Notes: generated by a model from the sequence alone, not told the origin. DNA of 64,000 bases from SAR202 cluster bacterium (GCA_013204585.1 JABMNL010000038.1:21498-85497); one strand, 5' to 3'; counted from the stretch's first letter, positions 1 to 9,256 are shown. Numbers and translations are program-made.

Positions 1-439
1 AGGCCAGGATGGTTGCGCCGGAACGGATGCTGTTGCCGGTCCCTTCGGCGTTGGCGGTGCCCAAGGTTAGGCCTGGGGCTTCGTAGGTGTTTTGGGCGTC
101 GGGGGCGACTGGAATGATGAACCAGTTGGTGCCGTCGGAGTAGTAGGACTTGGACTCGTAATTTACGTTGATGACGTCGGTGGCGGCGCCGTCGATGGTC
201 TCTGCGCCTTCGGTGGCCACGGTGATGTTGTTGGTGGCGGCTGCGCCGGACTCGTCTTTGATGCTGTAGATGCGACCGGGTCTAACTTGGGTGGTGGGGA
301 GCGTGACGGTGACTATTCCAGCCCGGTTGACACCTATTAAGCTATCGCCACCTTTGGCCGTGTACGTGGCTCCTGTGACGGCGGTGTAGGTCTCACGGTT
401 GGAGTTGATGGGTGGGTGAGTTCTGGTTTTGGGAGGCAT
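1..439 (-). CDS. Phage-structural-like protein, C-terminus beyond window
   Basis: Reading the minus strand from ATG 437-439 gives an uninterrupted frame to the window edge, about 146 residues, so the 3' end is missing. The ORF track does not list it because it has no stop in the window. The protein contains YTAKGGDSLIGVNR, TVTLPTTQV, IYSIKDESG and NITVATEGAETIDGA, a beta-rich pattern I associate with phage tail, fibre or decoration proteins and related environmental phage ORFs. Its start directly follows the stop of the next gene (TAA then ATG), so the two are translationally coupled. It is probably a structural component of a prophage, tailocin or phage remnant extending left of the window. 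The exact role is not assignable. Confidence 0.65.
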   Translation of the reverse strand, partial: MPPKTRTHPPINSNRETYTAVTGATYTAKGGDSLIGVNRAGIVTVTLPTTQVRPGRIYSIKDESGAAATNNITVATEGAETIDGAATDVINVNYESKSYYSDGTNWFIIPVAPDAQNTYEAPGLTLGTANAEGTGNSIRSGATILA

Positions 440-712
440 TTATTCCGTCCCAATGAAATCTACTTGGTCGTTGTTGTTGGCGGCATCAGCCCAAAATTGA
501 GATGTGGAAATAGCGTTCTTGAGCTCCAACTGAATGGACTCGCCAGGGACCAGAGACATCCCGTCAGTGGCAGAAACGTCGTCGCCTCCCAGATAACAAG
601 TTCCTGTGTTGTCGTTACGGGCTTTGAACACCAGCGACCTGGCATTGCCCTTGTTCACGGTCTGGACCGAAGTTCCTGCGGTTGTAACCTTGATGGTGCC
701 GGAGATAGCCAT
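440..712 (-). CDS. Small phage-like structural protein
   Basis: This 90-aa ORF starts MAISGTIKVTTAGTSVQ and continues with LVFKARNDNTG and VPGESIQLELKN. It is a small, beta-strand-rich protein without Cys pairs or membrane segments. A clear Shine-Dalgarno (AGGAG, six bases before the ATG) supports the start. The stop codon abuts the start of the downstream phage-like gene, so they form one transcription unit. Composition and size resemble small capsid-decoration or adaptor proteins, but I do not recognise a named family. Confidence 0.6.
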   Translation of the reverse strand: MAISGTIKVTTAGTSVQTVNKGNARSLVFKARNDNTGTCYLGGDDVSATDGMSLVPGESIQLELKNAISTSQFWADAANNNDQVDFIGTE

Positions 713-1214
713 GCAGTTCTCCTAATCGAAAATGACGAACTTCTACGCTATGAAGTTTGTCGATTCGCTTTCCGGGCCGTCAACGGACTGTTTTCATCCG
801 GAGCGAATTTTACGAAAATTAGGGAACGAAAATTGGCGTAGAAAATCCTATTGATGACTTCTGGGTCGGAGAAGGAAACAAAAAAGGCGCTACGGGGCTC
901 TCAGCGCGGCAAGTAGGATTAACAGCGGCCCCGCCGAGCGGGGGGAGACCTTGGGGAGTACAGAAATACGTAAGGAGGAAGAAGTAGAGCAGCCAACAAA
1001 AATAGACAGTGGTTCGCACAAGATACGTTATGTAGTGTTATCCACGCTGGCTGCGAGGTCTGTTTACATAATCACGTTGATGCCCTTATTTAAATTCGCG
1101 CCGGTCAGAGACGCGCATTATTAAGTTACACCAACGCGTTGAACAAATTTCTCGTTCACTCCATTGGTGTTATTCTAGTTAGGCATAAAATTCCGACTTT
1201 TTCGAGTGGTGGGA
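713..1214. other. Intergenic region between phage-like genes and cyclase gene
   Basis: About 500 bases without a convincing gene. The 66-aa minus-strand ORF at 819-1019 has no Shine-Dalgarno or recognisable motif and looks spurious. The region must hold the divergent promoters for the phage-like unit and the cyclase. I see no strong hairpin. A TAGGCATAAAA string near 1180-1190 matches a motif that also follows tRNA genes elsewhere in the window; this may be chance. Confidence 0.5.
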
Positions 1215-4200
1215 ATGGTCTGTCCCAGTTGTAAAAACGAAAATCCAGACGGCGCCAAGTTCTGCATGTCCTGCGGAAGCGCTCTAGTCAATCGCTGCCC
1301 TGAATGCAACACCGAGTTGCCAGGTGCGGCGCGCTTCTGCTTAAACTGCGGCCACCAGTTGGCGCCAGCCGGGACTGAAGACACGGCTGCTGAAGCTTCT
1401 CGCGCAAATCTTGAGCGGTATATCCCAGCCGAACTACTGAACAAGCTGGAGGCTGCCAAGGCTGGCGGAAAGACCGAGGGCGAGCGCCGCATCGTCACCA
1501 TGCTCTTCTGCGATGTTAGTGGGTCTACCGCCGCCGCTGAGAAGCTAGACCCAGAAGAGTGGGCACAGATAATGAACGGGGCATTCGAGAACCTGATTGC
1601 CCCGGTGTACCGCTACGAAGGGACGTTGGCCCGCTTGATGGGAGACGCTATTTTGGCGTTCTTCGGTGCGCCAATCGGCCATGAAGACGACCCACAAAGG
1701 GCCGTTATGGCGGGGCTGGAGATTGTCCGGGATATTGCGCCTTACCGGGGAAAAGTGAAGGCTGAGTGGGACCTAGACATAGAAGTCCGGGTCGGCATTA
1801 ATACCGGTTTGGTGGTCGTGGGCGAGGTTGGGTCTGACCTCCGGGTGGAATACACCGCCCTAGGCGACGCCATCAACCTGGCGGCCAGAATGGAACAGTC
1901 TGCCCAGCCGGGAACGGTACAGGTATCATCGGAAACCCACCGTTTGGTTGAGCCACTGTTTGAATTCGAAGACCTAGGCTTAATCAAGGTCAAGGGCAAG
2001 TCACAACCCGTCCGTACCTACCGGGCCTTGGGCCCCAAGGCCGCACCAGGTAGTCTACGTGGTATCGCAGGAGTACGGGCGCCACTGATTGGCCGCGACA
2101 AAGAAATCAACACGTTACGTCAAGTGGCCGCCAATCTTCGTGAAGGACGCGGCGGTATTGTCTCGATTATTGGCGAAGCCGGACTTGGCAAAAGCAGGCT
2201 CGTCCATGAACTAAGGGACGAACTTTCGGCTGGGCCTGGGGAGAAACTCCAATGGCTAGGGGCCCAGGGTGTTTCCTATGACACCTCGCGGCCCTACGCG
2301 TTCTTCTCCCAGCAACTCCGTCAATCGTTTGGCATCGAAGAGAATGACACCGTCGTGGAGACGCGGCAAAGGGTTAACCAGTCGCTCGACGGCCAGTCCC
2401 AAGACGAGAAGGACAATGTTGCCGACGCCGTCGAGTTCGTCCTTTCCAACGGTAACAATTCCGGTGTAAACGCGGAAGGCGCGACCGCCAAGCGGAAAAT
2501 GTTCGAGGCTGTACTCCGGGTCTGGCGTCAGACAACCACTCCAACCGTAATATTCTCCGAGGATTTGCATTGGGCCGATCCGGCTTCGGTTGAACTGTTG
2601 ACGCACTTGTTCCAATTGGCCGAGCAGGCCCCAATTCTGTTCTTGTGCGCCTTCCGCCTGGATCGCCAAGCGCCTTCGTGGCAAGTAAAAAACACCGGCG
2701 AGACCGACTATCCCCATCTATATACCGAACTGGCGTTGGTCCCGCTTTCCAGCGAAGAAAGCGACCAGCTGTTTGGCACTTTGTTCGATGTCCCGGGGTC
2801 GCCGCCTCAGCTTCGCCAGATGGTACTGGACAAGACCGAGGGCAATCCGCTATTTGTGGAAGAATTCACTCGGACGCTAATGGACACCGGTGCAATCGTT
2901 CAAGATGAAAACGGGTCGCACTGGAACCCCGCAGTAAAGCTGGAAGAAACTCCAATCCCAGAGAACCTACAGGCCCTGCTGACTTCGAGAATAGACCGAC
3001 TTGAGGAAACTGCCCGGCGTACCTTGCAGTTGAGCTCGGTGATTGGTCGGTCTTTCTACCGGCGAGTTCTGGAGCGTATATCCGACCCTGCAACCGTCCT
3101 TGACCGGGAGATTAGCACTCTCCAACGTGCTGAACTAATAACAGAGGCCAGCCGGGTGCCGGAACTGGAATATAGTTTCCGCCACGACCTGACCCGCGAC
3201 GCAGCCTATAGTTCAATACTGCTCCGCGCCCGCAAGGATTTTCACCTGCGGGTCGGTGAGACCGTTGAGGAGTTGTTCGGCGACCGTCTAGAAGAGCAGG
3301 CCCACCGCCTGGCCTACCATTTCTATGAGGCTGGGGCAGATGAGCGGGCGCTGAAATATTCATTGATGGCCGGAAAAGCGGCGGCGCGGCTCCACGCCCA
3401 CCCGGAGGCCAACGCCCACTATGCCAGGGCGATGGATATCTTGGGACGGGTGGAGTCTAGCAACCAGCAACGAATCGACACTTATATTGCCCGTGGTCGC
3501 ACGCTGGAGCTGATTGGCGAATACGACGAGGCTTTAGCCAACTATCAGCAACTGGGCGACCTGGGCGGTTCTCGAGAATGCCCAGCCATGGAGTTGGCCG
3601 CTCTGGTGGCCCAAGCGACGATTCACGCCACGTCCAACCCCAAATTCGACGCCAAGCTGGGCCGCGAATTATCCAATAGTAGTCTGGTCCTAGCGCGGGA
3701 ATTGAACGACCACCAAGCGGAATCCAAGGTTCTTTGGAACCTGATGCTGGTTGAGTACTACGAAGGTCAGAATCGTGAATCGGCCGTAAGCTACGGAGAG
3801 CAGTCGCTGGCCATTGCCAGGGAGCACGGCCTTGAGGAGCAATTGGCCTACACCCTGAACGACATCGCCAAGGGCTACTTCACCCTGGGGAAGGGCGATG
3901 ATGCCTGGGCCGCCCAGCGTGAGTCCAGCGACTTGCTGCGTAAGCTGGGCAACTTACCGATGCTCATCGACAGTCTGATTACCTCCGCTGGCGGTCACTA
4001 TTTTCTGGGTGATTTTGCCGACGCCCTGGCATCGTTGGAAGAGTGCGACGAGGTGAGCAAGTCCATTGGCAGCGTCCGTGGCCAGGCGGTCAGCCTCTAC
4101 GTGTTGGGCGCGGTTTACATGGAGTTGGGCGAGACTGGCAAAGCCACCGCCGCCTTGCAAGAGGCCATCGTTCTCGCGAAGCAGATTGGTTTCTACCCGC

Positions 4201-4853
4201 CGGTGACGGCCCGGTTGCGATTGGCTCTATATTGCGGCATGGTCGGAGACACTAAGGGAGGCCTCGACCTAGCAACCAACGCTCTCGAAGATGGTGACAA
4301 CCGGCAATTCTCCCTGGCTGCTCAGGCTCAAGCCCATCTGTCCGCCGGGGACATTACTAAAGCCCAAGAACTGATTATCGAGGCCTGCAAAGAGTTCGAA
4401 ACTGGCGAGTCCGACCCTAAGGCTGGCTACTCCGTCTTCCAGGTCATTGAAGGCGACATCGCCCTGGCCAACCAGCGGTATGACGACGCCCTCGCCCTGG
4501 CGGAGCGTACCCTCGCGACGCTGGACGAAATGGGCCAGCGGGTTACCCTGCCGGACATTCTTCGTTGCAAAGCCGAGGCGTTGATTGGCCTGGGCCGACT
4601 CGAAGAAGCCCAGGCGGTGCTAGACCATGCATTGACCGAAGCCGATACTCAGGGCTCACTACGCGCCCTTTGCCATCTACTACCGGCGCAGGCGAAGTTG
4701 TCGGACCTGCGCCGACTGCCCGACAAAGCTAGCGAGTTCCGTCTGCGAGCGCGGAAAGTCGTGGAGTACATCGCCGACCGGACCGGGTCCGACGAGATGC
4801 GGGCCATGTTCCTGAACTCGGCCAAAATTAAGGAGTTGATGAGCGCGTCGTAA
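1215..4853 (+). CDS. Zinc-ribbon / class III nucleotidyl cyclase / AAA ATPase / TPR regulator
   Basis: A 1212-residue signalling protein. The N-terminus carries two zinc ribbons (CPSC..CMSC and CPEC..CLNC, residues about 1-50). A class III adenylate/guanylate cyclase domain follows (about 90-270), with LFCDVSGSTAA and MGDAILAFFGAP supplying the metal Asp residues and GDAINLAARM the transition-state Asn/Arg. Next is a STAND-type ATPase with Walker A GEAGLGKSR (about 320-330) and a long C-terminal TPR region (about 700-1190). Residue spacing looks intact, so cyclase activity is plausible, gated by the ATPase/TPR part. The ORF track begins at GTG 1206, but ATG 1215 directly precedes the first zinc-ribbon Cys. 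Length and architecture are usual for large bacterial cyclases of this class. The ligand is unknown. Confidence 0.85.
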   Translation: MVCPSCKNENPDGAKFCMSCGSALVNRCPECNTELPGAARFCLNCGHQLAPAGTEDTAAEASRANLERYIPAELLNKLEAAKAGGKTEGERRIVTMLFCDVSGSTAAAEKLDPEEWAQIMNGAFENLIAPVYRYEGTLARLMGDAILAFFGAPIGHEDDPQRAVMAGLEIVRDIAPYRGKVKAEWDLDIEVRVGINTGLVVVGEVGSDLRVEYTALGDAINLAARMEQSAQPGTVQVSSETHRLVEPLFEFEDLGLIKVKGKSQPVRTYRALGPKAAPGSLRGIAGVRAPLIGRDKEINTLRQVAANLREGRGGIVSIIGEAGLGKSRLVHELRDELSAGPGEKLQWLGAQGVSYDTSRPYAFFSQQLRQSFGIEENDTVVETRQRVNQSLDGQSQDEKDNVADAVEFVLSNGNNSGVNAEGATAKRKMFEAVLRVWRQTTTPTVIFSEDLHWADPASVELLTHLFQLAEQAPILFLCAFRLDRQAPSWQVKNTGETDYPHLYTELALVPLSSEESDQLFGTLFDVPGSPPQLRQMVLDKTEGNPLFVEEFTRTLMDTGAIVQDENGSHWNPAVKLEETPIPENLQALLTSRIDRLEETARRTLQLSSVIGRSFYRRVLERISDPATVLDREISTLQRAELITEASRVPELEYSFRHDLTRDAAYSSILLRARKDFHLRVGETVEELFGDRLEEQAHRLAYHFYEAGADERALKYSLMAGKAAARLHAHPEANAHYARAMDILGRVESSNQQRIDTYIARGRTLELIGEYDEALANYQQLGDLGGSRECPAMELAALVAQATIHATSNPKFDAKLGRELSNSSLVLARELNDHQAESKVLWNLMLVEYYEGQNRESAVSYGEQSLAIAREHGLEEQLAYTLNDIAKGYFTLGKGDDAWAAQRESSDLLRKLGNLPMLIDSLITSAGGHYFLGDFADALASLEECDEVSKSIGSVRGQAVSLYVLGAVYMELGETGKATAALQEAIVLAKQIGFYPPVTARLRLALYCGMVGDTKGGLDLATNALEDGDNRQFSLAAQAQAHLSAGDITKAQELIIEACKEFETGESDPKAGYSVFQVIEGDIALANQRYDDALALAERTLATLDEMGQRVTLPDILRCKAEALIGLGRLEEAQAVLDHALTEADTQGSLRALCHLLPAQAKLSDLRRLPDKASEFRLRARKVVEYIADRTGSDEMRAMFLNSAKIKELMSAS

Positions 4854-4910
4854 GCGCTTATGTAAACTGCATAGTTAGTCTGAAACATGTGGGCAGCTGG
4901 CTTTTAAATC

Positions 4911-4949
4911 CAGCGCCCCATCACAGCGCCCCATCACAGCGCCCCATCA
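4911..4949 (+). repeat. Three perfect tandem copies of a 13-bp unit
   Basis: The unit CAGCGCCCCATCA occurs three times head to tail, immediately before the AAGGAG ribosome binding site of the next gene. It lies in the 5' untranslated leader or spacer. The copies are identical, so the array is recent or slippage-prone. Confidence 0.9.
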
Positions 4950-4964
4950 CAAGGAGAGTCTCTC

Positions 4965-6239
4965 GTGGAATCCCCAGTCAGGATCGAAAACCGGGCCCAA
5001 CTTATCTACCTGCTAACCGAGGCTGCCGAGCTAGAGCACGGAGTCATGTGCTGCTACATGTTCGCCGCCTTCAGCATGAAGCAAAGCACCAGCGAGGGCA
5101 TCACCGAAGAACAGGTAGCCATGATTCGCCGGTGGCGGGGTGTCGTCATGCAGGTCGCCGTCCAAGAGATGGTCCACATGTGTCTGGCCTGCAACCTGCT
5201 GACGGCGGTGGGCGGGACTCCCCACGTGCGCCGACCCAATATGCCTTCCAGCCCCAAGGCCTATGGGCCGGGTTTTAGCTTGGAACTTACCCCGTTCAAC
5301 CGGGAGACCATGGCGACCTTTGTGTTCATCGAGCGGCCAGAGTCCCACGAGACCGAGTGGACGCAGGGCGAGAACACCAGTTTGCCTTCGCTATCGGCGG
5401 GAAACTTCAGCGATATTTTCTCCAGTGAACGGCGTTATCAGACCGTTGGCCACCTTTATCGGGGCATTGAGGACGGCCTTCGGTACCTCGCGCAGAAATA
5501 CGGTGAGAAGGAACTATTCATCGGCCCGCCCAACGCCCAAATAATCGACCGGTATTTCAGCCTGCCCGGACTAATTCCGGTTACCGGACTGGAATCAGCC
5601 GTTAGGGCCATTGAAAACATAGTCGAGCAGGGTGAAGGGGCGAGGGTTGAAGACGAGCACTCCCACTACAACCGGTTCGTTGCCCTACTGAATGAGTACG
5701 ACGAGGTACTGAAGGAAAACCCAGGCTTTGTGCCGGGTCGCCCAGTGTTGCGGAACCCTTATTCCATGTTCCCCAACGATGTCCATGACGCCGCCGGGGT
5801 GAGCCTGATTGAAGACCCGGTGACCATTGACGTGTGCAACCTGTTCGACGGTTGTTACGAGATTCTGATTCAAATGATGGGACGGCTGCTGATGAGCGGC
5901 GGGGAAACCGATGCCCAGCTAACCGAGGTCGCAGACATGACGGTGGCCTTCATGATTGATGTCATTGGGCCTTTGGGCGACGTTATCACCACTCTGCCAG
6001 CCGGGCCTTCGTATCCGGGCTTAACTGCGGGGCCAAGTTTCCGGTTCTCCCGCGACGGACAGCCACCGCCCCACATGGGCGCGGCCTGGGCACTGTTCAT
6101 CGAGCGGTTGAAGGAAATGTCGGCCTACTGCGGCCTGATACAGGGAGACGCCGAACTTAAGGCGGTTTTGACCCAGGTCAGGGGAACGTTGTCCCAGTAT
6201 GCCCAACAATTGAGCAAATGGGAGCTTCCGGTTAACTAA
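4965..6239 (+). CDS. Ferritin-like domain protein related to VioB / iminophenyl-pyruvate dimer synthase
   Basis: This 424-aa protein begins with helices bearing ELEHGVMCCYMFAAFSMK and VAVQEMVHMCLACNLL. The E..H and E..H pairs are the metal-ligand pattern of the ferritin-like domain (PF12902-type) found at the start of VioB-type iminophenyl-pyruvate dimer synthases. In known systems the domain joins two imine units in violacein/rebeccamycin-type pathways. Here there is no VioA or VioC partner, so the substrate is unknown. The GTG start is well supported by AAGGAG eight bases upstream. The gene ends in front of a long perfect hairpin and faces the aldolase gene. Ferritin-fold membership is fairly secure; the biosynthetic role is not. 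Confidence 0.7.
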   Translation: MESPVRIENRAQLIYLLTEAAELEHGVMCCYMFAAFSMKQSTSEGITEEQVAMIRRWRGVVMQVAVQEMVHMCLACNLLTAVGGTPHVRRPNMPSSPKAYGPGFSLELTPFNRETMATFVFIERPESHETEWTQGENTSLPSLSAGNFSDIFSSERRYQTVGHLYRGIEDGLRYLAQKYGEKELFIGPPNAQIIDRYFSLPGLIPVTGLESAVRAIENIVEQGEGARVEDEHSHYNRFVALLNEYDEVLKENPGFVPGRPVLRNPYSMFPNDVHDAAGVSLIEDPVTIDVCNLFDGCYEILIQMMGRLLMSGGETDAQLTEVADMTVAFMIDVIGPLGDVITTLPAGPSYPGLTAGPSFRFSRDGQPPPHMGAAWALFIERLKEMSAYCGLIQGDAELKAVLTQVRGTLSQYAQQLSKWELPVN

Positions 6240-6279
6240 GCGAGGGATGCGGACGTACTGCTGGTACGGTCATTCGACG

Positions 6280-6328
6280 GGCTGCCTGCGTAGGGGCACG
6301 GCACCGCCGTGCCCCTACGCAGGCAGCC
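6280..6328. terminator. 23-bp perfect inverted repeat between convergent genes
   Basis: Arms 6280-6302 and 6306-6328 are perfectly complementary with a 3-base loop. It can act as a bidirectional terminator between the VioB-like gene and the aldolase gene, although no U-tract follows. The core GTAGGGGCACGG belongs to a dispersed repeat family also seen near 7150, 19172 and 30035. Confidence 0.8.
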
Positions 6329-6342
6329 ATTAAGCCGGAGAC

Positions 6343-7125
6343 TTAGTTATTCTTGGCGAAGTCTCTTAGCTGGCCGAAGTCGGCTTTGAAGCCTTCGGTT
6401 AGTGCGCGGCGGTCGGTGCCGTGGAGGATGAACCGCGCGCCCTGGGAGATCCAGTATTCGGAGAGGTCCGGGGTCTGTTGGTGCACCAAGGTGGCGATGC
6501 CGTGGGCCTCGGCAGTGTCGATGACCTTCTTGACCGTATCCTGGTAAATCTTCTGGTCGTACTGGTCGGGAATGCCCAGGGATATACTCATGTCGTTGGG
6601 GCCGACGAAGATGCCGTCGATGCCCGGAACCTGCAGCATAGCCTCCAGGTTGTTCACCGCCGCCACGCTCTCGATGCCGATGATGGCGATGCTATTCTTG
6701 TTGCGCTCTTCCAGGTAAGCCCTGGTAGCGTCGCTGACGTGTTCGCCTTGCTCCACCACCCGGTCAGCGGCCTCGCCTTTCAGGGGACGCCACTTGGCCG
6801 CGGCCACCACTTCGCGAACCTGGTCAACGGTCTCGCAGTAGGGAGCCAAGATGCCCTGGGCCCCAGCGTCCATCGCCATGGTGACGTAGTGGGCATCGGG
6901 GATGGGTATGCGGACAATTGGCACCACTCCGCTGGTGTTCATCATAATCAAGAAGTCGCCCAACTCACCGCGGCTGCGGTAATTGTGCTCGGTGTCGATG
7001 ACCACGTAGTCCAGGCCCACCCCGTCCAGGATGGGAATCCACTTGGGGTTTCGGGCGATGGAAATCATGGTGCCGAACACCCGACCGCCTGATTTTAGTG
7101 TCGCTTTAAGTTCTGCTCCGTTCAT
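6343..7125 (-). CDS. HpcH/HpaI family aldolase
   Basis: A 260-residue class II (metal-dependent) aldolase/citrate-lyase-type TIM barrel. Diagnostic strings are YVVIDTEHN, the catalytic/metal Glu in IGIESVAAVNN and the metal Asp in IFVGPNDMS. The family cleaves 2-keto-3-deoxy or 4-hydroxy-2-oxo acids to pyruvate plus an aldehyde, typically late in aromatic or sugar-acid degradation. Length matches the family. The ATG is preceded by AGGAAGGAAC. It lies 39 bases downstream of the M20 peptidase gene on the same strand, suggesting one operon. The aldehyde substrate cannot be deduced. Confidence 0.88.
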   Translation of the reverse strand: MNGAELKATLKSGGRVFGTMISIARNPKWIPILDGVGLDYVVIDTEHNYRSRGELGDFLIMMNTSGVVPIVRIPIPDAHYVTMAMDAGAQGILAPYCETVDQVREVVAAAKWRPLKGEAADRVVEQGEHVSDATRAYLEERNKNSIAIIGIESVAAVNNLEAMLQVPGIDGIFVGPNDMSISLGIPDQYDQKIYQDTVKKVIDTAEAHGIATLVHQQTPDLSEYWISQGARFILHGTDRRALTEGFKADFGQLRDFAKNN

Positions 7126-7164
7126 ATTGTTCCTTCCTCGTAAATATACGTAGGGGCATCCCGA

Positions 7165-8247
7165 TTATTGGTTGGGGCTCATGACGCTTTGGCAAAGGCG
7201 GGCGGTGGCCATCAGGTCGGGTATCACCACGTGCTCGTTGACGGTGTGCATCTCGTTGGTGGCCATGCCGACCACGATGCAGTCGATGCCGTTCAGGCGC
7301 ATGGCGTTGGCGTCGGTGCCACCGCCCGAGGGCCGGATGTCGGGTATCAATTTCATGTTCTTCAACATGTCGGTGACCAACCTGACCACCGGCTCGTTGG
7401 GGTCTAGGGTGTACATCTGGAACATCATTTCCAGTTCTTCCTTGATGGTGGCTTCCTGGTACTTGGCCCTAGCCTTGTTCAACACCTCGGTTACTTGCAA
7501 GCCCAGCAGATCGACGGTCTCGGTGTTCCGGCTGCGGAACTCGCCGCCAAAGGTCACTTCCAATGGCACAGCGTTGCGGACGGTGCCGCCAGAGATTAGG
7601 CCCACGTTGAAGGTAGATTCTTCGTCTAACCGCCCGTTGGGTAGGTCGTTAATAATCTCGGTGGCGATGCGGATGGCGGAGATACCCTTCTCCGGTTCCA
7701 CTCCGGCGTGCGCGCCCCGGCCCGTCACCGTGACGTCGAACTTCATGTAGGTGGGGCTAGCTCCCGTGATGGTGTTCACCGGGCCGTTGCCGTCGAAGAC
7801 CACCGCCTCTTTGCAGTGAATCATGGAATAGTCCAGGTTGGCCGCGCCCACCAAACCGATCTCCTCGCCCCTGGTGAAAACCACCTGCACGGGTCGGCGG
7901 GGCGAATCGTCCTCTTTGGCCGACTCCAGGGCCTCCATGATGGCGGCCACTCCGGCTTTGCAGTCGCCGCCCAAGATGGTGGTGCCGTCGGAGCGAATGA
8001 TGTCGCCATCGACCTGGGGCTTAATGCTCCGCCCCGGCTCCACGGTGTCCATGTGGGCCGAAAGCATCAGCGGGTTGTCCCCGTCCTCGGACGCTATCAG
8101 GTTACCGTGGGCGTCGCGGGCGACGTTAAAGCCGAGCGCGGTTAGTCGGTCGGTCAGATACCGGGCCACGTCCTCTTCTTCATCGGACGGGCTGTCTATC
8201 TTTACCAGCTCACAGAATGCGTTGACCAAGCGTTCCTGATTAATCAT
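7165..8247 (-). CDS. M20 family metallopeptidase, PepT-like
   Basis: A 360-aa di-zinc exopeptidase or amidohydrolase. Visible metal-site motifs are LSAHMDTVEPG (His, Asp), GGDCKAGVAA (bridging Asp), TRGEEIGLVGA (catalytic Glu-Glu) and MATNEMHTVNEH (final His). The dimerisation lid domain includes GRGAHAGVEPEKG. The overall pattern resembles peptidase T/YqjE-like members of M20. It is cytoplasmic, with no signal peptide. It starts ATG 8247 and is first in a probable two-gene unit with the HpcH/HpaI aldolase, hinting at coupled breakdown of an N-acylated or peptide-like substrate. That coupling is inference. Confidence 0.87.
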   Translation of the reverse strand: MINQERLVNAFCELVKIDSPSDEEEDVARYLTDRLTALGFNVARDAHGNLIASEDGDNPLMLSAHMDTVEPGRSIKPQVDGDIIRSDGTTILGGDCKAGVAAIMEALESAKEDDSPRRPVQVVFTRGEEIGLVGAANLDYSMIHCKEAVVFDGNGPVNTITGASPTYMKFDVTVTGRGAHAGVEPEKGISAIRIATEIINDLPNGRLDEESTFNVGLISGGTVRNAVPLEVTFGGEFRSRNTETVDLLGLQVTEVLNKARAKYQEATIKEELEMMFQMYTLDPNEPVVRLVTDMLKNMKLIPDIRPSGGGTDANAMRLNGIDCIVVGMATNEMHTVNEHVVIPDLMATARLCQSVMSPNQ

Positions 8248-8367
8248 CAGTCCCCTCTGCCCTTCCGTTAATTCCTGACCATCTGTTAATTAATAACGAA
8301 CCGCGCTTGGCGGCCCGTTTTAGGCTCCGAGTATTATACATTATGTCCAGCACTAACAGGCTCGAAA

Positions 8368-9243
8368 TTAGTCCGATAAGGCAATCATCACTAGGCCGCC
8401 AACTATAAAGCTGGAGCCAAGCAGCCGCCCGCCGCCAAAGGGTTCCTTCAACAGGTAGACGCCCATCAGCACGCCGATGACGATGCCAACTTCCCGGGCT
8501 GGCGCGACGTAGCTGACCCGCGACAGGGAGAAGGCGGTCAACACCAGGCCGTAAGCGGCGAAGGCCAGCAGACCGGCCATCACGATGGGAAAGGCGTTGC
8601 TACGCCACTCTTTGCTGACGGCAACAGTGCCTTTGTGCATCAGGATGTAGGGAGCCAGCATGATGGTCGTTCCAAAATTCAATAAATACATGTAGAGCAA
8701 TGGCTGAATATGGCCGACTCCCTCTTTATCGATGACGGAATACGTGGCAATAACCAATCCAGTAAGGATTGCGTAACGCATTCCAGCCGACTTAAGGAAC
8801 AGTAAGGGGCTTCTCAGGACTTGATGAAAATTGCCCCACCATGAGATTGTATATATCCCGCCGATGATGGCGGCGATTCCAACGATGGCCAGCGGCTCGA
8901 TGGTCTCGTGCAAAAAGATTACGGCCAGCACCGGCACCAGCATTGGGCCGATGCCCCGCGCCACGGGATAGACCAGCGACAGGTCTCCTTGGGCGTAGCC
9001 CCGACCCAGCATGATGAAGTAAAAGACGTGCAGGACCATGGTGGCCAAGGAGAACCATAGGCCGGGGAATCCCACCGAGTTGAACAGCAGCAGAGCGATT
9101 CCCAAGGGGGCCAGCAGCGCGGTGGATACAGCCAACATGCACCAGGCGAAAACCTCGGGGTCGCCGGCACGTTTCAATAGCAGGTTCCACGATGCGTGGG
9201 CGACGGCGGACAGCAAAACTAGGGCCAGGGATAGGGCGGTCAT
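8368..9243 (-). CDS. EamA/DMT-superfamily transporter
   Basis: A 291-aa integral membrane protein with about ten hydrophobic helices arranged as two five-helix EamA repeats. Typical strings are VAHASWNLLLKRAGD near the N-terminus and VPVLAVIFLHETI at the end of the first repeat. DMT proteins export or import small metabolites such as amino acids, but the substrate is not predictable. The ATG has no Shine-Dalgarno. Instead a TATACT element sits seven bases upstream, so the mRNA may be leaderless. It is divergent from the uracil-DNA glycosylase gene. Confidence 0.82.
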   Translation of the reverse strand: MTALSLALVLLSAVAHASWNLLLKRAGDPEVFAWCMLAVSTALLAPLGIALLLFNSVGFPGLWFSLATMVLHVFYFIMLGRGYAQGDLSLVYPVARGIGPMLVPVLAVIFLHETIEPLAIVGIAAIIGGIYTISWWGNFHQVLRSPLLFLKSAGMRYAILTGLVIATYSVIDKEGVGHIQPLLYMYLLNFGTTIMLAPYILMHKGTVAVSKEWRSNAFPIVMAGLLAFAAYGLVLTAFSLSRVSYVAPAREVGIVIGVLMGVYLLKEPFGGGRLLGSSFIVGGLVMIALSD

Positions 9244-9250
9244 GGGCCGG

Positions 9251-9256
9251 AGTATA
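9251..9256 (-). promoter_or_regulatory. Candidate -10 element for a leaderless EamA transcript
   Basis: TATACT on the minus strand ends seven bases before the transporter ATG. That would place the transcription start at or next to the start codon. No Shine-Dalgarno is visible in this gap. A -35 element is not obvious. Confidence 0.4.

Noticed and set aside
92-841. Plus-strand ORFs 92-340 and 416-841
   Set aside because: They are antisense shadows of the minus-strand phage-like genes, and their products are low-complexity or have no motif.
819-1019. 66-aa minus-strand ORF
   Set aside because: No ribosome site, biased composition, no motif.
4911-4949. CRISPR or iteron array
   Set aside because: Only three 13-bp units without spacers and no replication gene nearby.
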